Below, one piece after another: positions 7,903 to 17,463 of a stretch of 64,000 nt of DNA. Numbering within the stretch: the first letter of the stretch is position 1; each line of letters begins with the position of its first letter. Made by a program: the position numbers and the translations under genes. The notes beneath the pieces are model-generated. The model saw only the letters and a list, made by a program, of their open reading frames with translations. It had not been told where the DNA came from and did no database searches. Source of the stretch: Cupriavidus pauculus (GTDB lineage: Bacteria > Pseudomonadota > Gammaproteobacteria > Burkholderiales > Burkholderiaceae); contig NZ_PJRP01000004.1 in assembly GCF_002858765.1 (NCBI RefSeq), positions 255,415-319,414 on the forward strand. The letters are read 5' to 3'.

Positions 7903-8970
7903 ATGAGCAAGCTTCTTACCCCCGTCCGCATCGGTCGCTATGTCGCGCCAAACCGCCTCGTGATGGCCCCGATGACTCGGTCCCGCGCTGGGGAAGACGG
8001 TGTCCCGAGCGAAATGACAGTGACGTATTACGCACAGCGAGCCAGCGCTGGCCTCATCATCTCAGAAGGCGTGTTCCCATCTGCAATGGGCAAGGGCTAC
8101 GTGCATACGCCCGGTATTGAGACCGACACTCAGGTCGCAGCGTGGAAGAAAGTGACCGAAGCGGTTCACGCTCGCGGTGGTCGCATCTTCATGCAACTCA
8201 TGCACTGCGGCCGGGTTTCGCACCCGTCGTTGCTGGATGGTGCTACGCCAGTCGCCCCATCGGCAATCAAGCCCGAAGGCAAGGCGTGGACCCCTGTCGG
8301 CCAGGTCGACTTCGTCACGCCACGCGCGTTGGGCCTCGGTGAAATCGCCGGCATCGTGGATCAGTATCGTCAAGCCACTCGCCGTGCAATCGCTGCAGGC
8401 TTTGACGGTGTCGAACTGCACGGTGCGTCGGGCTATCTCCCCGAGCAATTCTTGTCGTCGGGCAGCAATCAGCGCGACGATCAATACGGGGGTTCTGTCG
8501 AGGCCCGTGCTCGCTTCGTGCTCGAGGTGCTGGACGCAATGATCGCCGAAGCCGGCGCCGACCGTGTCGGCATCAAGCTCTCTCCTGAGATGAACTACAA
8601 CAGCATCACGGATGCCGCACCGCAGGAAACCTACAGCTATCTCGTCAGCAAGCTTCGCGGAAAGGGCCTGGCCTATCTGCATGTCGCCCTGTTCGGAACG
8701 AAGGTCGACTATCACGCATTGCTGCGCCCGCTGTTCGACGGCGCCTACCTGATCGGTAGCGGCTTGACGCAGGACAGCGCCGAAACGGTGCTGAACGAAG
8801 ACAAAGCCGATGCCACGGTCTTCGGCAGCGCGTTCCTTGCGAATCCGGACCTGCCGGAACGCTTCCGCCAGGGAGCCGCGCTCAACGCACCCGACCGCGA
8901 TACGTTCTTTGCACCGCCCACTGCCAAGGGATATATCGACTATCCCACGCTGGCTGCTGAAGCAGCCTGA
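7903..8970 (+). CDS. Old yellow enzyme family FMN oxidoreductase (NemA-like)
   Basis: A 355-residue TIM-barrel flavoprotein: LTPVRIGRYVAPNRLVMAPMTRSRA at the start, LMHCGRVSHPS, the long insert GVELHGASGYLPEQFLSSGSNQR with the substrate-binding His region, and VDYHALLRPLFDG. The family reduces activated C=C bonds or nitro groups with NAD(P)H. I chose the ATG at 7903, which has AAGGA upstream and matches family length; a longer in-frame extension to 7741 has no homology. It is first in a run with pirin, an isochorismatase-like hydrolase and an FAD monooxygenase, an arrangement often linked to electrophile or quinone stress. Confidence 0.92.
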   Translation: MSKLLTPVRIGRYVAPNRLVMAPMTRSRAGEDGVPSEMTVTYYAQRASAGLIISEGVFPSAMGKGYVHTPGIETDTQVAAWKKVTEAVHARGGRIFMQLMHCGRVSHPSLLDGATPVAPSAIKPEGKAWTPVGQVDFVTPRALGLGEIAGIVDQYRQATRRAIAAGFDGVELHGASGYLPEQFLSSGSNQRDDQYGGSVEARARFVLEVLDAMIAEAGADRVGIKLSPEMNYNSITDAAPQETYSYLVSKLRGKGLAYLHVALFGTKVDYHALLRPLFDGAYLIGSGLTQDSAETVLNEDKADATVFGSAFLANPDLPERFRQGAALNAPDRDTFFAPPTAKGYIDYPTLAAEAA

Positions 8971-8980
8971 GGAGCCACTC

Positions 8981-9805
8981 ATGACCACCACCGCCCGCAT
9001 GCAGCGCGCCAACCGCGGAAGCCATTTCCGGGCCTACCGCCTGCATGGCGCCGATCCGGCCCTGCTTGATCCCTTCATGGGGGTCGACCATGCGTGGATG
9101 AGCGCACCGACGTTTCCGCCGCACCCTCATGCCGGCTTCTCCGCGGTCACCTATCTGTTCCTCGATTCAGAGACGGGAATTGCCAATCGCGACTCGCTGG
9201 GCAACAGTGTGCTCATCGAGCCGGGCGGCTTGCATTGGACGGCAGCCGGGCGTGGGGTGGTCCATGAGGAGAATCCTGCCGTGTTGGGCAGTACAACCCA
9301 TCTCCTGCAGATTTTCGTAAATCTCCCGCAAGAACGACAGGAAGCCGAGCCGTTCGCACTGACGTTGTCGGCGCGGGATGTGCCGGTGGTACAGCGGCCT
9401 GGCGTACGGATGCGCATTCCGCTGGGCAACTTCGCGGGCATGCAATCACCCCTGATGCCGCCGACCGACGTCACGTTGCTCGACATCTCGCTCGATGCCG
9501 GCGCCGCCTTGGATCTGCCGTTGCCCGCAGGGCACCAGGCCTTCGTCATGCCGATCTTCGGTAGCGCGGAACTCGATGGAGAGACTTTCGGACTCGACAA
9601 CCTCGGGGTCCCCATTCTCCCTGTCGCGAGCGAAGCGACCACATTCAGGCTCGTCGGAAAGGCTGGAGGTGCCAAGGTCGCCGTATTCATCGGCCGCCCG
9701 TTGCATCAACCCATTCTTTCAAACGGTCCCATGGCATTCGCGAGCCAGGAAAGTCTGTCCGCTGCAACCGCTGCGTATCACCGTGGCGATATGGGAAGCC
9801 TGTGA
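8981..9805 (+). CDS. Pirin family protein
   Basis: A 274-residue bicupin of the pirin family. Metal-binding motifs of the N-terminal cupin are visible: HPHAGFSAVTYLF and, later, GGLHWTAAGRGVVHEE. Some pirins act as quercetin 2,3-dioxygenases, others as redox-sensitive partners; which applies here is unknown. The ATG lies 10 bases after the old yellow enzyme stop, with GAGGAG overlapping that stop, so the two are translated from one message. Confidence 0.9.
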   Translation: MTTTARMQRANRGSHFRAYRLHGADPALLDPFMGVDHAWMSAPTFPPHPHAGFSAVTYLFLDSETGIANRDSLGNSVLIEPGGLHWTAAGRGVVHEENPAVLGSTTHLLQIFVNLPQERQEAEPFALTLSARDVPVVQRPGVRMRIPLGNFAGMQSPLMPPTDVTLLDISLDAGAALDLPLPAGHQAFVMPIFGSAELDGETFGLDNLGVPILPVASEATTFRLVGKAGGAKVAVFIGRPLHQPILSNGPMAFASQESLSAATAAYHRGDMGSL

Positions 9806-9857
9806 GCGCTTCCCAAACTTCCGGGGCGGATGCCCCACTTACCACGAAGGAGTCATC

Positions 9858-10463
9858 ATGAAAGCTGAACGATTCACTGCCGAAAATAGTGCATTGCTGC
9901 TCATCGACCATCAGGTTGGCACGATGCAACTGATCAAGAACATCGATCGTGGGCTTGCGGCCAAGCAGTCCATCGCACTGGCCAAGATGGCGAAGATTCT
10001 AAACCTGCCCGTTGTCATTACGTCGAGCCAGGAAGATCGTGCCCAAGGTCCGATTCTTCCGGAGATCGCCGAGATTCTGCCGCAAGCGCACGCGGCCCGA
10101 ATCAAGCGCCCTGGCGTGGTAAATGCGTGGGCCTACCCGGACTTCCGTGATGCCGTGCTCGCCACGGGGCGCAAGAACCTGATCATGGCGGGTGTGACCA
10201 CCGATGTCTGCCTGATTTTCCCTTCGATCGACGCTGCACTTGAGGGCTTTAACGTTCAGGCCGTAATGGACGCCTCGGGCTCCCCCAGCGATCTTTCCGA
10301 AGAGTTCTCGCGGCAGCGGATGCATGACGCAGGCGTCGTTCTCACGGCAACCAACACGCTCATGGCTGAAATCGCTCAGGACTGGTCTACGCCTGCCGGC
10401 CAACAGTTGATCGGGTTGTTATTCAGCGACGTATTTCCCGCGCTCGGCGCCAGCATCTCCTGA
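9858..10463 (+). CDS. Isochorismatase-like cysteine hydrolase
   Basis: A 201-residue alpha/beta protein of the isochorismatase-like superfamily. The catalytic triad is recognisable as Asp in LLLIDHQVG, Lys in RIKRPGVVNAW and Cys in GVTTDVCLIFPS. Relatives include the YcaC-type hydrolases of unknown substrate. The start follows GAAGGAG. It is the third gene in the old yellow enzyme / pirin run, 52 bases after pirin, so probably co-transcribed. Confidence 0.88.
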   Translation: MKAERFTAENSALLLIDHQVGTMQLIKNIDRGLAAKQSIALAKMAKILNLPVVITSSQEDRAQGPILPEIAEILPQAHAARIKRPGVVNAWAYPDFRDAVLATGRKNLIMAGVTTDVCLIFPSIDAALEGFNVQAVMDASGSPSDLSEEFSRQRMHDAGVVLTATNTLMAEIAQDWSTPAGQQLIGLLFSDVFPALGASIS

Positions 10464-10599
10464 CGCTGAAACCAGTACTCTTCCGCGGAACGAGTCCCGC
10501 ATCCAAGCGGGCTCGTTCATCGGTCGATGAACTCTTCCCCTACATGAGTTCTCTGCCTGCCCATCCGGCCAACAACCAAGTCTCATGAAGGCCAAGGCC

Positions 10600-11733
10600 A
10601 TGAATGCACCTGACGCGCGAATCCTCATCGTTGGTGGCTCTCTCGCTGGTCTCACGCTTGCCTTGGCCTGTGCATCCAGGGGTGTGCAGGTTCATGTTGT
10701 CGAGCGATCTGCCCGCCGCCGACAAGGTGGCGACAGTCTGAGCGTTGATCTTTCAGCGATGGCAGCGGCAGTCGGTCATGATCCGCGCTTGCAACCTATA
10801 TTGCCCGTCGTTCACGCCTATCGTGATCGCCACCTGACGACATGGCCAGCGTTGCATTCGTGGCTGCGAGATCGTACCGCCGAAACGCCTGGAGTATTCG
10901 TTGACGAGGGACGGGCGGTCGCGTCGATTACCGACCAGGGTAACCGCGTGCAGGTCCACTATTCCGACGGGGCAGAAATGATTGCCGATGCGGTAATCGG
11001 CGCCGACGGATACCACAGCATCGTCCGCCGAGCCGTTGCACCCGAGGCACCGCTTGCACGTTTCGCAGGCTACGTCGTCTGGCGAGGACTGGTTGAAGAG
11101 AGGGCGCTCAAAACCCCTATTCCATTGCCCGTCACCCGAGGCCTATGGATTGATTTCGTGGAGGGATACCGGCTCGTCGCCGCTGTGCTTCCGGGTCGCA
11201 ATGGTTCTCTCGAAATCGGCGAGCGGCAAGTTACCTTTGCATGGTTCGACACGCACCGAGAGGAGTTACTTCGCCGCACCGCTCGCTTGACTCCGGACGG
11301 GTGCTTGGTTGGGACACTCGGACGCGGAGCGATTGATGCAAAGGTCCGGGAAGAGCTCTTCGGACTTGTACCAAGGATTTGGCCCGCGACCTGGGCAGAG
11401 GCCGTAGCTGTAGGGATCCAGTCGACAGATGCACTCAGCGGCGCGCCGATTGCCGAATATGAGCCGACGCGGCTTGCGTCCGGGCCGTTGGCAATCATCG
11501 GCGATGCCGCGCATGTCGTTTCACCGATGACCGGGCGGGGCTTTGCGACCGGTGTCGAAGACGCAGCCGTCCTTTCAAATATGCTTGCGGACCGGAATGT
11601 CAACGAGCCAATCTCTATGGCTCTGGCGCGTTACAACGCGGCGAGACTTCCGTATGTGCGCGCACTGGTAAGGCAGTCCCGGCAGATAAGCGCGGAGTAT
11701 CTTCGCTATGCTGCCGATCCTGATCGTTACTGA
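10600..11733 (+). CDS. FAD-dependent aromatic monooxygenase-like protein
   Basis: A flavoprotein of about 377 residues in the PHBH family. It has a Rossmann motif ILIVGGSLAGLTLALA, a middle GADGYHSIVRR and the second FAD motif IIGDAAHVVSPMTGRGF. The family hydroxylates aromatic or polycyclic substrates with NAD(P)H and oxygen. An ATG at 10585 in the same frame is possible; the ATG at 10600 has AAGGCC just before it. The last gene of the old yellow enzyme run, it lies 136 bases downstream. The C-terminus of a close paralogue survives at 12952-13185. Confidence 0.85.
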   Translation: MNAPDARILIVGGSLAGLTLALACASRGVQVHVVERSARRRQGGDSLSVDLSAMAAAVGHDPRLQPILPVVHAYRDRHLTTWPALHSWLRDRTAETPGVFVDEGRAVASITDQGNRVQVHYSDGAEMIADAVIGADGYHSIVRRAVAPEAPLARFAGYVVWRGLVEERALKTPIPLPVTRGLWIDFVEGYRLVAAVLPGRNGSLEIGERQVTFAWFDTHREELLRRTARLTPDGCLVGTLGRGAIDAKVREELFGLVPRIWPATWAEAVAVGIQSTDALSGAPIAEYEPTRLASGPLAIIGDAAHVVSPMTGRGFATGVEDAAVLSNMLADRNVNEPISMALARYNAARLPYVRALVRQSRQISAEYLRYAADPDRY

Positions 11734-12091
11734 TGGCAGGTGCGGACGCCATCATCGCCGCCATCGCAACTACCCGGTGCTACGCGGGAAGATCTCGACC
11801 ATGGTTTCACCTCATAAGTTTCTACGGGTCTTGCGGGTCAGAAGGCCACACGTGCAACGTCGCCGTGCTATGGCGATTCAAGCGTCTGCTGAATCAGCAC
11901 GGGCCGGGGAGGTTGGATATAAGTGTGGCGTAAAGCGGTCCCTGGGATCGCGGAAGGTGTCGACATCTCAAGACTACGAGGACGCTGCGCGTGTGCAATA
12001 GAGCTTCCCGAGATTGCGAGCGCGACTGTCCGCTTGCGGCTCCGCTCTCCGAAGAGCCGCCGGTTGCATTGGACGCGTCCGATGGGTGATC
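11734..12091. other. Gap between FAD monooxygenase and IS91 relic
   Basis: No credible gene. By position, part of this segment probably belongs to the non-coding end of the IS91-family element that follows, but I cannot define its terminus. Confidence 0.4.
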
Positions 12092-12951
12092 TCATCTTGA
12101 GGCTCGCAGTGGTGGCGGCCCGCGGATGCAGGCACTGCGCGGGATCACCTCGATGATCAGCATGGGTGCGCCACAGTGTCGGCAGCGCAAGGGCGTCGGG
12201 GCAGCGCGATCGGTGTCGTCCGGTGAAGGGACGACATTGGGTACGACGCTCAATAGCTCGCGCGCTCTGGCCAGGTTTGCGCGACGCACCGGGTTGGCAA
12301 ACAGACCGTAGTGCCGGATGCGGTGAAAAACACCGGGTAGCACGTGCAGCAGGAAGCGTCGCATGAACTCACCGACGTCCAAGGTCATGGTCTTGTAGCG
12401 GGTGCGGCCCCGGGCACGGTAATCCTTCCAGCGGAAGGTCACGCCCCGCTCGTCCATCGGCAGCAGGCGCTGGTTGGAGATCGCCACGCAATGGGTAGAG
12501 CGCGATAGATAAGCCAGCACCGCCTCGGGTGCGGCGAACGGCCGCTTGGCATACACGACCCATTCGGAGGTGCGAAGTGGCGCGATCCACGGTGCAAAGG
12601 CGGTCGGATCGGCGAGCGCAGCGTAGTCGCCGAAGAACCGCAACCCGGGGACGATGCCGTGCACGTGCGGATGATGCGTGAGTGCCGATCCCCAGGTGTG
12701 CAGCACCAGGGTCGCGCCAATTTGCGCCCGAGGTGCTTCGGGTCGGCGGCAATGGTGCGCAGGGTGTCGGCGGCGACATCGAACAAGAGGCCATAGATCA
12801 CGGCCTTGTTGTACAGGCGATGGCGCTGATGGGCGCGGACAGTGTGAAGACGACGTGGTAGTACTTCACGGGGAGCAGGTCCTCACTGCGCGCTTCGAGC
12901 CAGCGATGCGCAGCGCTGGCCTGACACTTGTGGCAATGCCGGTTGCGGCAG
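12092..12951 (-). pseudogene. IS91-family transposase relic, frameshifted
   Basis: Three reading frames on the minus strand join into one IS91-type transposase. The zinc-ribbon start (CRNRHCHKCQA ... VKYYHVVFTL, 12820-12951) is followed by YNKAVIYGLLFDVAADTL (12720-12815), then HTWGSALTHHPHVHGIVPG to the end. A one-base deletion near 12715 and another near 12815 break the frame, and the extreme N-terminus is missing. Such transposases use a HUH/Y nuclease and rolling-circle movement; the HHPHVHG motif is its metal-binding site. The relic abuts a truncated monooxygenase gene at about 12951. Confidence 0.75.
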
Positions 12952-13185
12952 GCAATTGTAGGTGACGCTACCCATGTCGTCTCACCCATGACAGGAAGTG
13001 GCTTTGCGAGCGGCGTAGAGGATGCGGCAGTCCTCTCGCGACTACTTGCCGATCGGCGCGTGAACGAACCGTTCTCCGCTCCTTTGGCACCCTACGAAGC
13101 AGCGAGACTGCCTTTCGTCCGCGCGCTGGTCAGGCATTCGAGACGAATCAGCAGCGACTACCCTCTTTACGCAACAACAGTTTGA
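12952..13185 (+). pseudogene. C-terminal fragment of a second FAD monooxygenase
   Basis: The frame reads IVGDATHVVSPMTGSGFASG and continues to the stop, about 75 residues. It closely follows the last fifth of the monooxygenase at 10600-11733 (the same IIGDAAHVVSPMTGRGF, then the LADR-VNEP and ARLP-VRALVR motifs). The first four fifths are gone, replaced by the IS91-family relic that begins within a base or two of the homology. It is not expected to be functional. Confidence 0.8.
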
Positions 13186-13299
13186 CTGGGCGCCAGTATT
13201 CCCGCGCGTTGTCAATCAACCATTGAGCGCATGGGTCCTCAGCGAAGGATGCCTGCTTGCATTTGCCTTCCTCGACAAGTCTAGGAAACGACCAATTGC

Positions 13300-14205
13300 T
13301 CAGTCGGTATCAGTGGCAAAAACTTCTGTGACCACGGAGCGCAGCCATTTCGATTTGGGGTCTTTGGCAAAGCGCCGATGCCAGTACACCTTCAGATCGT
13401 AATGCGGAATTTCAACTGGAGGCGTCACAATGCGCACCCTTTTGGAGTCGGCAAACACATTGGCTACCGTGCGCGGAAGCACAACCACCAGGTCGGACTC
13501 GGCAATGATGGTGGGGATGCTCATATAGTGCGCAGTATGCAACACGATATTGCGCTGGATGCCCTGCTTGGCGAGAACCTCTTCAAACATCTCCTGGCTA
13601 CGACTTCCATCCTTGACGAAAGCATGTTCTGCAGCCTGGAACTGCGCCAAGGTCATGCGCAGTCCTTTGATTCGGTGCCCCGTGCGCACCAGACAGACAA
13701 GGTCATGCGAGAACAGGCGCCGCTGGAAGAATTCGGCCTTGCGTAGATCCGGGAAATAGCCCAGCGCCAGATCGACCTCACCGGCTCGCAAAGCTTCCTC
13801 CAACTGTGCGGGAGCGAGGCTGACGCCACGAATGCGCGCCGACGGGGCTGTAGCACGGATGTGTTGCACCAGCTTTGGCAGAAACACGATCTCTCCGATC
13901 GCGCTCAGGGAAAAGACGAATTCATCGCTGCATACCAGTGGGTCAAATTCCGGTGCTCGTAGGATGTCGTGATCGATGGCGTCCAGGACTTCCCTTGCCT
14001 TGCCCGCAAGGCGTTGCGCGCGAGGCGTGGGCGACATGCCATCGACCTGCCGGATAAACAGGGCATCTCCCAATGACTCCCGCAACCGGGCGAGAGCGGC
14101 GCTGGCCGCCGGCTGGCTCATCTTCAAGCGCTTGGCCGCTGCAGTCACGCTGCCGGTGTCGTAGATCGCCAGCAAAACCCGCAGCAAATTCAGATCGAGT
14201 CGCAT
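13300..14205 (-). CDS. LysR-family regulator of the meta-cleavage cluster
   Basis: A 301-residue LysR protein of the NodD/NahR type: winged helix MRLDLNLLRVLLAIYDTGSV with SQPAASAALARLRE, and an effector domain ending near residue 295. It is divergent from the extradiol dioxygenase gene, with 215 bases between starts. That is the classic layout for a regulator that activates an aromatic operon when a pathway substrate or intermediate binds. It is distinct from the MELLNDMALF-type regulators elsewhere in the element. Confidence 0.88.
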   Translation of the reverse strand: MRLDLNLLRVLLAIYDTGSVTAAAKRLKMSQPAASAALARLRESLGDALFIRQVDGMSPTPRAQRLAGKAREVLDAIDHDILRAPEFDPLVCSDEFVFSLSAIGEIVFLPKLVQHIRATAPSARIRGVSLAPAQLEEALRAGEVDLALGYFPDLRKAEFFQRRLFSHDLVCLVRTGHRIKGLRMTLAQFQAAEHAFVKDGSRSQEMFEEVLAKQGIQRNIVLHTAHYMSIPTIIAESDLVVVLPRTVANVFADSKRVRIVTPPVEIPHYDLKVYWHRRFAKDPKSKWLRSVVTEVFATDTD

Positions 14206-14420
14206 GTATATCTGAAAATCAAATAATCTGAATTATAACAATTTGCTTTGTTTATGGGATCGGCGCCGCTACATTTTTCAAAAACCAGCCGGCAGGATGC
14301 GCAGCATCGATGCCTGCGGGGCAGGAGACAAATGTAGCCAGACCGGTTCACTGTGACCGGAAGCGCGTACCTGACTCCTCCTGCCTCGTGGTCTGCCGGC
14401 GGCGATCAACAGGAGACCCG
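14206..14420. promoter_or_regulatory. Divergent promoter region, LysR / meta-cleavage operon
   Basis: An AT-rich stretch next to the LysR start has two ATCTGAA direct repeats (14210 and 14226, 16 bases apart) followed by TTATAACAATTTG. The spacing suits a LysR-type site overlapping the regulator's own promoter. An AGGAGA ribosome site precedes 14421. No footprint-quality motif can be assigned by eye. Confidence 0.45.
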
Positions 14421-15287
14421 ATGATTCACCTTTCCGATATCCGTTATGTGCGTCTTGGGACGCGCGACCTGCAGGGTTGCGAGCAGTACGCTACGCAGAT
14501 GCTGGGCCTGGAGGTCGCGCATCGCGAGAAGGGCGCCCTCTACTTCCGCTCGGACAGCCGCGACCACACGCTGTGCTATTTCGAGGGCGATCCCAAAGAC
14601 CACACTTCCGCCTTCGAGGTGGCGTCTGCCGCCGAGCTTACCGCGGCCGCGGACTTGCTCGATCGCAACGACGTGCGTGTCGTCACCGGCTCGAAAGAGC
14701 AGTGCGAGTTACGACGGGTCGGTGCCTTCATCAACTTTCGTGATCCGTCTGGCAACAGTATCGATCTCGTTGTCGCACCCGATCACAGCGGTCGCCGCTA
14801 TTTTCCATCGCGCGATGCCGGCATCAGCGGCTTCAGCCACATCGGCTTGCGCTCGACCAATCCGGCGCGCGACGAAACGTTCTGGACGGGGCTTTGCAAT
14901 GCAAAGGTAAGTGACTGGATCGGCGAAGCGCCGTTGCTGCGAATCGACGAAATCCACCACAAGATCGCGCTGTTCCCTTCCACATTCGCCGGCGTTCAGC
15001 ATATCAACCACCAGGTGGAGAGTGTCGACGACCTGATGCGGTCTTACTACCTGTTGCGCGAACGCGGCGTCCGCATCCTCTTCGGTCCGGGACGGCATCC
15101 CACCTCAGGCGCCGTGTTCCTCTATTTCGAAGGTCCGGACGACATGATCTACGAGTACTCGACTGGCGTCAGGACCATCACGGAGGAAGATGAGAAGACC
15201 TACCGCCCTCGTCATTTTCCCACCGGTACCTCGTCATCCTTCTGCATGTGGGGCGCCACGCCGGACATTGCCGAGTTCCGCTCATGA
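14421..15287 (+). CDS. Extradiol ring-cleavage dioxygenase, type I (VOC fold)
   Basis: A 288-residue protein with two VOC domains, the size of catechol 2,3-dioxygenases. The iron ligands of the second domain are visible: His in SGFSHIGLRS (about residue 137), His in VQHINHQVES (about 196) and Glu in MIYEYSTG (about 250). It should split a catechol ring next to the diol, giving a hydroxymuconic semialdehyde. It opens the cluster and overlaps the next gene by four bases, a gene whose family includes decarboxylases of carboxylated ring-cleavage products. I therefore infer a substrate such as protocatechuate, 2,3-dihydroxybenzoate or a dihydroxycumate rather than plain catechol. Confidence 0.85.
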   Translation: MIHLSDIRYVRLGTRDLQGCEQYATQMLGLEVAHREKGALYFRSDSRDHTLCYFEGDPKDHTSAFEVASAAELTAAADLLDRNDVRVVTGSKEQCELRRVGAFINFRDPSGNSIDLVVAPDHSGRRYFPSRDAGISGFSHIGLRSTNPARDETFWTGLCNAKVSDWIGEAPLLRIDEIHHKIALFPSTFAGVQHINHQVESVDDLMRSYYLLRERGVRILFGPGRHPTSGAVFLYFEGPDDMIYEYSTGVRTITEEDEKTYRPRHFPTGTSSSFCMWGATPDIAEFRS

Positions 15288-15991
15288 GCACGACCTCCAC
15301 TCTCTGGGATGCGCAACAACGCCTCTTGCGGGTAGCGGCGCGGGCGATCGGCCGCGCTCATCTCGCCCACGCCTATGGACATTGCAGTGTCCGCCTCAGC
15401 CCGAGCGAATTTCTGGTGTGTGCGGCCAAACCGATGGGGCTGATCGGTGAAAGCGACATCGGCACCGTGGTGAACGTCAATGGCGCGCTTCCTGAAGGCG
15501 TGCTGGGCGAAGTCCGCATTCACCAGGAGATCTACCGACAGCATCCGCACATTGGCGGCGTCGTGCGCAGCATGCCACCGGCAGTGATGGCGTTGTCGGC
15601 AGCGCGCCTGACACCGCGTTGCCTGCACGGCATTGGCACGTACTTCTCTGCCGGGGTGCCACTGTGGGACGACCCGCAACTGGTCCGCACGCCTGAGCAG
15701 GCGGCAGCGGTGGTCGAAACACTGGGTACGGCCAGCGCGGTGGTGATGCGGGGAAATGGCGCCGTGATCGCCGGCGCTTCACTGGAGGATGCGGTGGTAC
15801 TGACGTGGTACCTGGAGGACGCGGCGCGCATGGATCTCGCGCTGCGAGGTGCCGGTCTGAGCGACCACGCCGCGGTCATCTCGCAGGAGGACGCCGAATT
15901 GCGAGCGACACGCGTTGGTCGGATCTTCGAACGGATGTGGGAATACCTGACAGCCGGTGATTCGGAGGGAACGGCGATCGGATCGCCTTAG
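15284..15991 (+). CDS. Class II aldolase/adducin family protein, probable ring-cleavage-product decarboxylase
   Basis: A 235-residue member of the class II aldolase / adducin fold. An AHAYGHCSVRLS motif near the N-terminus corresponds to the family's HGNxS phosphate or substrate loop, with the GEVRIHQEIYRQHPHIGGVV block and a late MRGNGAVIAG. Family members in related pathways (for example CmtD of p-cumate degradation, as I recall) remove a carboxyl group from the semialdehyde made by the dioxygenase. Its ATG overlaps the dioxygenase TGA, so the two are translationally coupled. The decarboxylase role is inferred from context. Confidence 0.75.
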   Translation: MSTTSTLWDAQQRLLRVAARAIGRAHLAHAYGHCSVRLSPSEFLVCAAKPMGLIGESDIGTVVNVNGALPEGVLGEVRIHQEIYRQHPHIGGVVRSMPPAVMALSAARLTPRCLHGIGTYFSAGVPLWDDPQLVRTPEQAAAVVETLGTASAVVMRGNGAVIAGASLEDAVVLTWYLEDAARMDLALRGAGLSDHAAVISQEDAELRATRVGRIFERMWEYLTAGDSEGTAIGSP

Positions 15992-16053
15992 CGTTCCAGG
16001 CGAACGCTTCCGATTTACAGATGAGGCAGCACGAGCTGCCCGAGGGGTGAGAC

Positions 16054-17415
16054 ATGAAGGAAGACAAGGTAGTCGATATCGAAGACATAGTGGACCAGAG
16101 CCATTTGTCTCGATTCCAGGTCGTCGTGCTGGCCCTATGCGGGTTGATCGTCGCGATGGATGGATTCGACACTGCCGCAATTGGATACATCGCGCCGGCC
16201 CTACGGCAGGAATGGGGCCTGGCCGTTTCGGCCATGGCACCGGCGTTCAGTGCTGGCCTCTTCGGCCTGCTGGTAGGCGCCTTGTTAATCGGGCCACTGG
16301 CGGACAGGATCGGCCGCAAGCGAGTGATGCTGCTCTCCGTGGCGATCTTCGGTCTTGGCACCGTGGTATCAGCCGCATCGACCTCGCTGGAGATGCTGGT
16401 CGCCCTCCGTTTCCTGACGGGGCTGGGATTGGGTGGTGCCATGCCGACGTCAATCGCGTTGACATCCGAATACGCGCCCAGGCGGCACCGGATGTTCCTC
16501 GTCACCCTCAGTTTTTGCGGCTTCACGGGGGGCTTTGCCCTTGGCGGTGAGCTTGCGGCGCAGCTTATCGTGGCCTACGGGTGGCGTAGTGTACTGGTGC
16601 TGGGCGGCGTGATGCCTCTGGTGTTGCTGCCGTTCCTCGCGGTTGCCTTGCCGGAGTCGGTGCGCTATCTGGCGGCACGGTCGGAACACCAGCGGCAGTT
16701 GCATCGATTCGTGGAAAAAATCTGTGGCGACACTCGCTGGCGCGATCACACCATCGTCGCCTCCCATGATGGAGCGGTGGCAAAGGCGTCCGTCAGCCAG
16801 TTGCTTGCAGCCGGGTTGCTGCGGCGTACGGTCTTGCTCTGGGTCGCCTACTTCTGCTCGCTATTCGTGTTCTATCTCCTTTCCAGCTGGCTGCCCACCA
16901 TCATGCGGGAGGCCGGCCATCCTATCAGCACCGCGGCGCGGATTGCGGCCATGGCGCCGCTTGGCGGCACCATTGGCGCGCTGGTCCTGGCGCGCTTGAT
17001 GGACAGGCTCAACCCATATTACGTACTGGCGGCATCGTATGTGGGCTCCAGCCTCGCCCTGGGTGCGATTGGATTGACGATTGACTCGCCAAGCCGGTTG
17101 GCAGTCGCAGTGTTCGGTGCCGGTTTCGGTGTGGTCGGTGGGCAGACCGGCATGAACGCGCTGGCCGCAACGTTGTACTCAACGTCAATACGCGCCACCG
17201 GTGTCAGCTGGGCACTGGCCATGGGGCGCATCGGGTCCATCGTCGGTGCCATCAGTGGTGGCATGTTGATGACGCTGTTCGCAGATACCCGGATGCTATT
17301 CCAGCTAATCGCGCTTCCTCCCGTGCTTGGGGCGATTGCCTTGGCTTGCTTGTCCGCTGCGCAAAAACGACAGACCACCGCAGCTGCGGTGCTGCTCGGG
17401 TCCGACGCGCCCTAG
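16054..17415 (+). CDS. Aromatic acid:H+ symporter, MFS (PcaK-like)
   Basis: A 453-residue major facilitator of the AAHS type. TM1 carries AMDGFDTAAIGYIAPAL, matching the D-G-F-D motif required for aromatic acid transport in PcaK. The loop 2-3 signature GPLADRIGRKR and TM4-5 motifs are also present. It should import the aromatic acid that feeds the surrounding enzymes. It lies 62 bases after the decarboxylase-like gene and 48 before the dehydrogenase, consistent with one operon. Confidence 0.88.
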   Translation: MKEDKVVDIEDIVDQSHLSRFQVVVLALCGLIVAMDGFDTAAIGYIAPALRQEWGLAVSAMAPAFSAGLFGLLVGALLIGPLADRIGRKRVMLLSVAIFGLGTVVSAASTSLEMLVALRFLTGLGLGGAMPTSIALTSEYAPRRHRMFLVTLSFCGFTGGFALGGELAAQLIVAYGWRSVLVLGGVMPLVLLPFLAVALPESVRYLAARSEHQRQLHRFVEKICGDTRWRDHTIVASHDGAVAKASVSQLLAAGLLRRTVLLWVAYFCSLFVFYLLSSWLPTIMREAGHPISTAARIAAMAPLGGTIGALVLARLMDRLNPYYVLAASYVGSSLALGAIGLTIDSPSRLAVAVFGAGFGVVGGQTGMNALAATLYSTSIRATGVSWALAMGRIGSIVGAISGGMLMTLFADTRMLFQLIALPPVLGAIALACLSAAQKRQTTAAAVLLGSDAP

Positions 17416-17463
17416 ACGGTGCGGATCCAATCCCTTTTCAAAATCAGTCACCGAGGCAATTGC

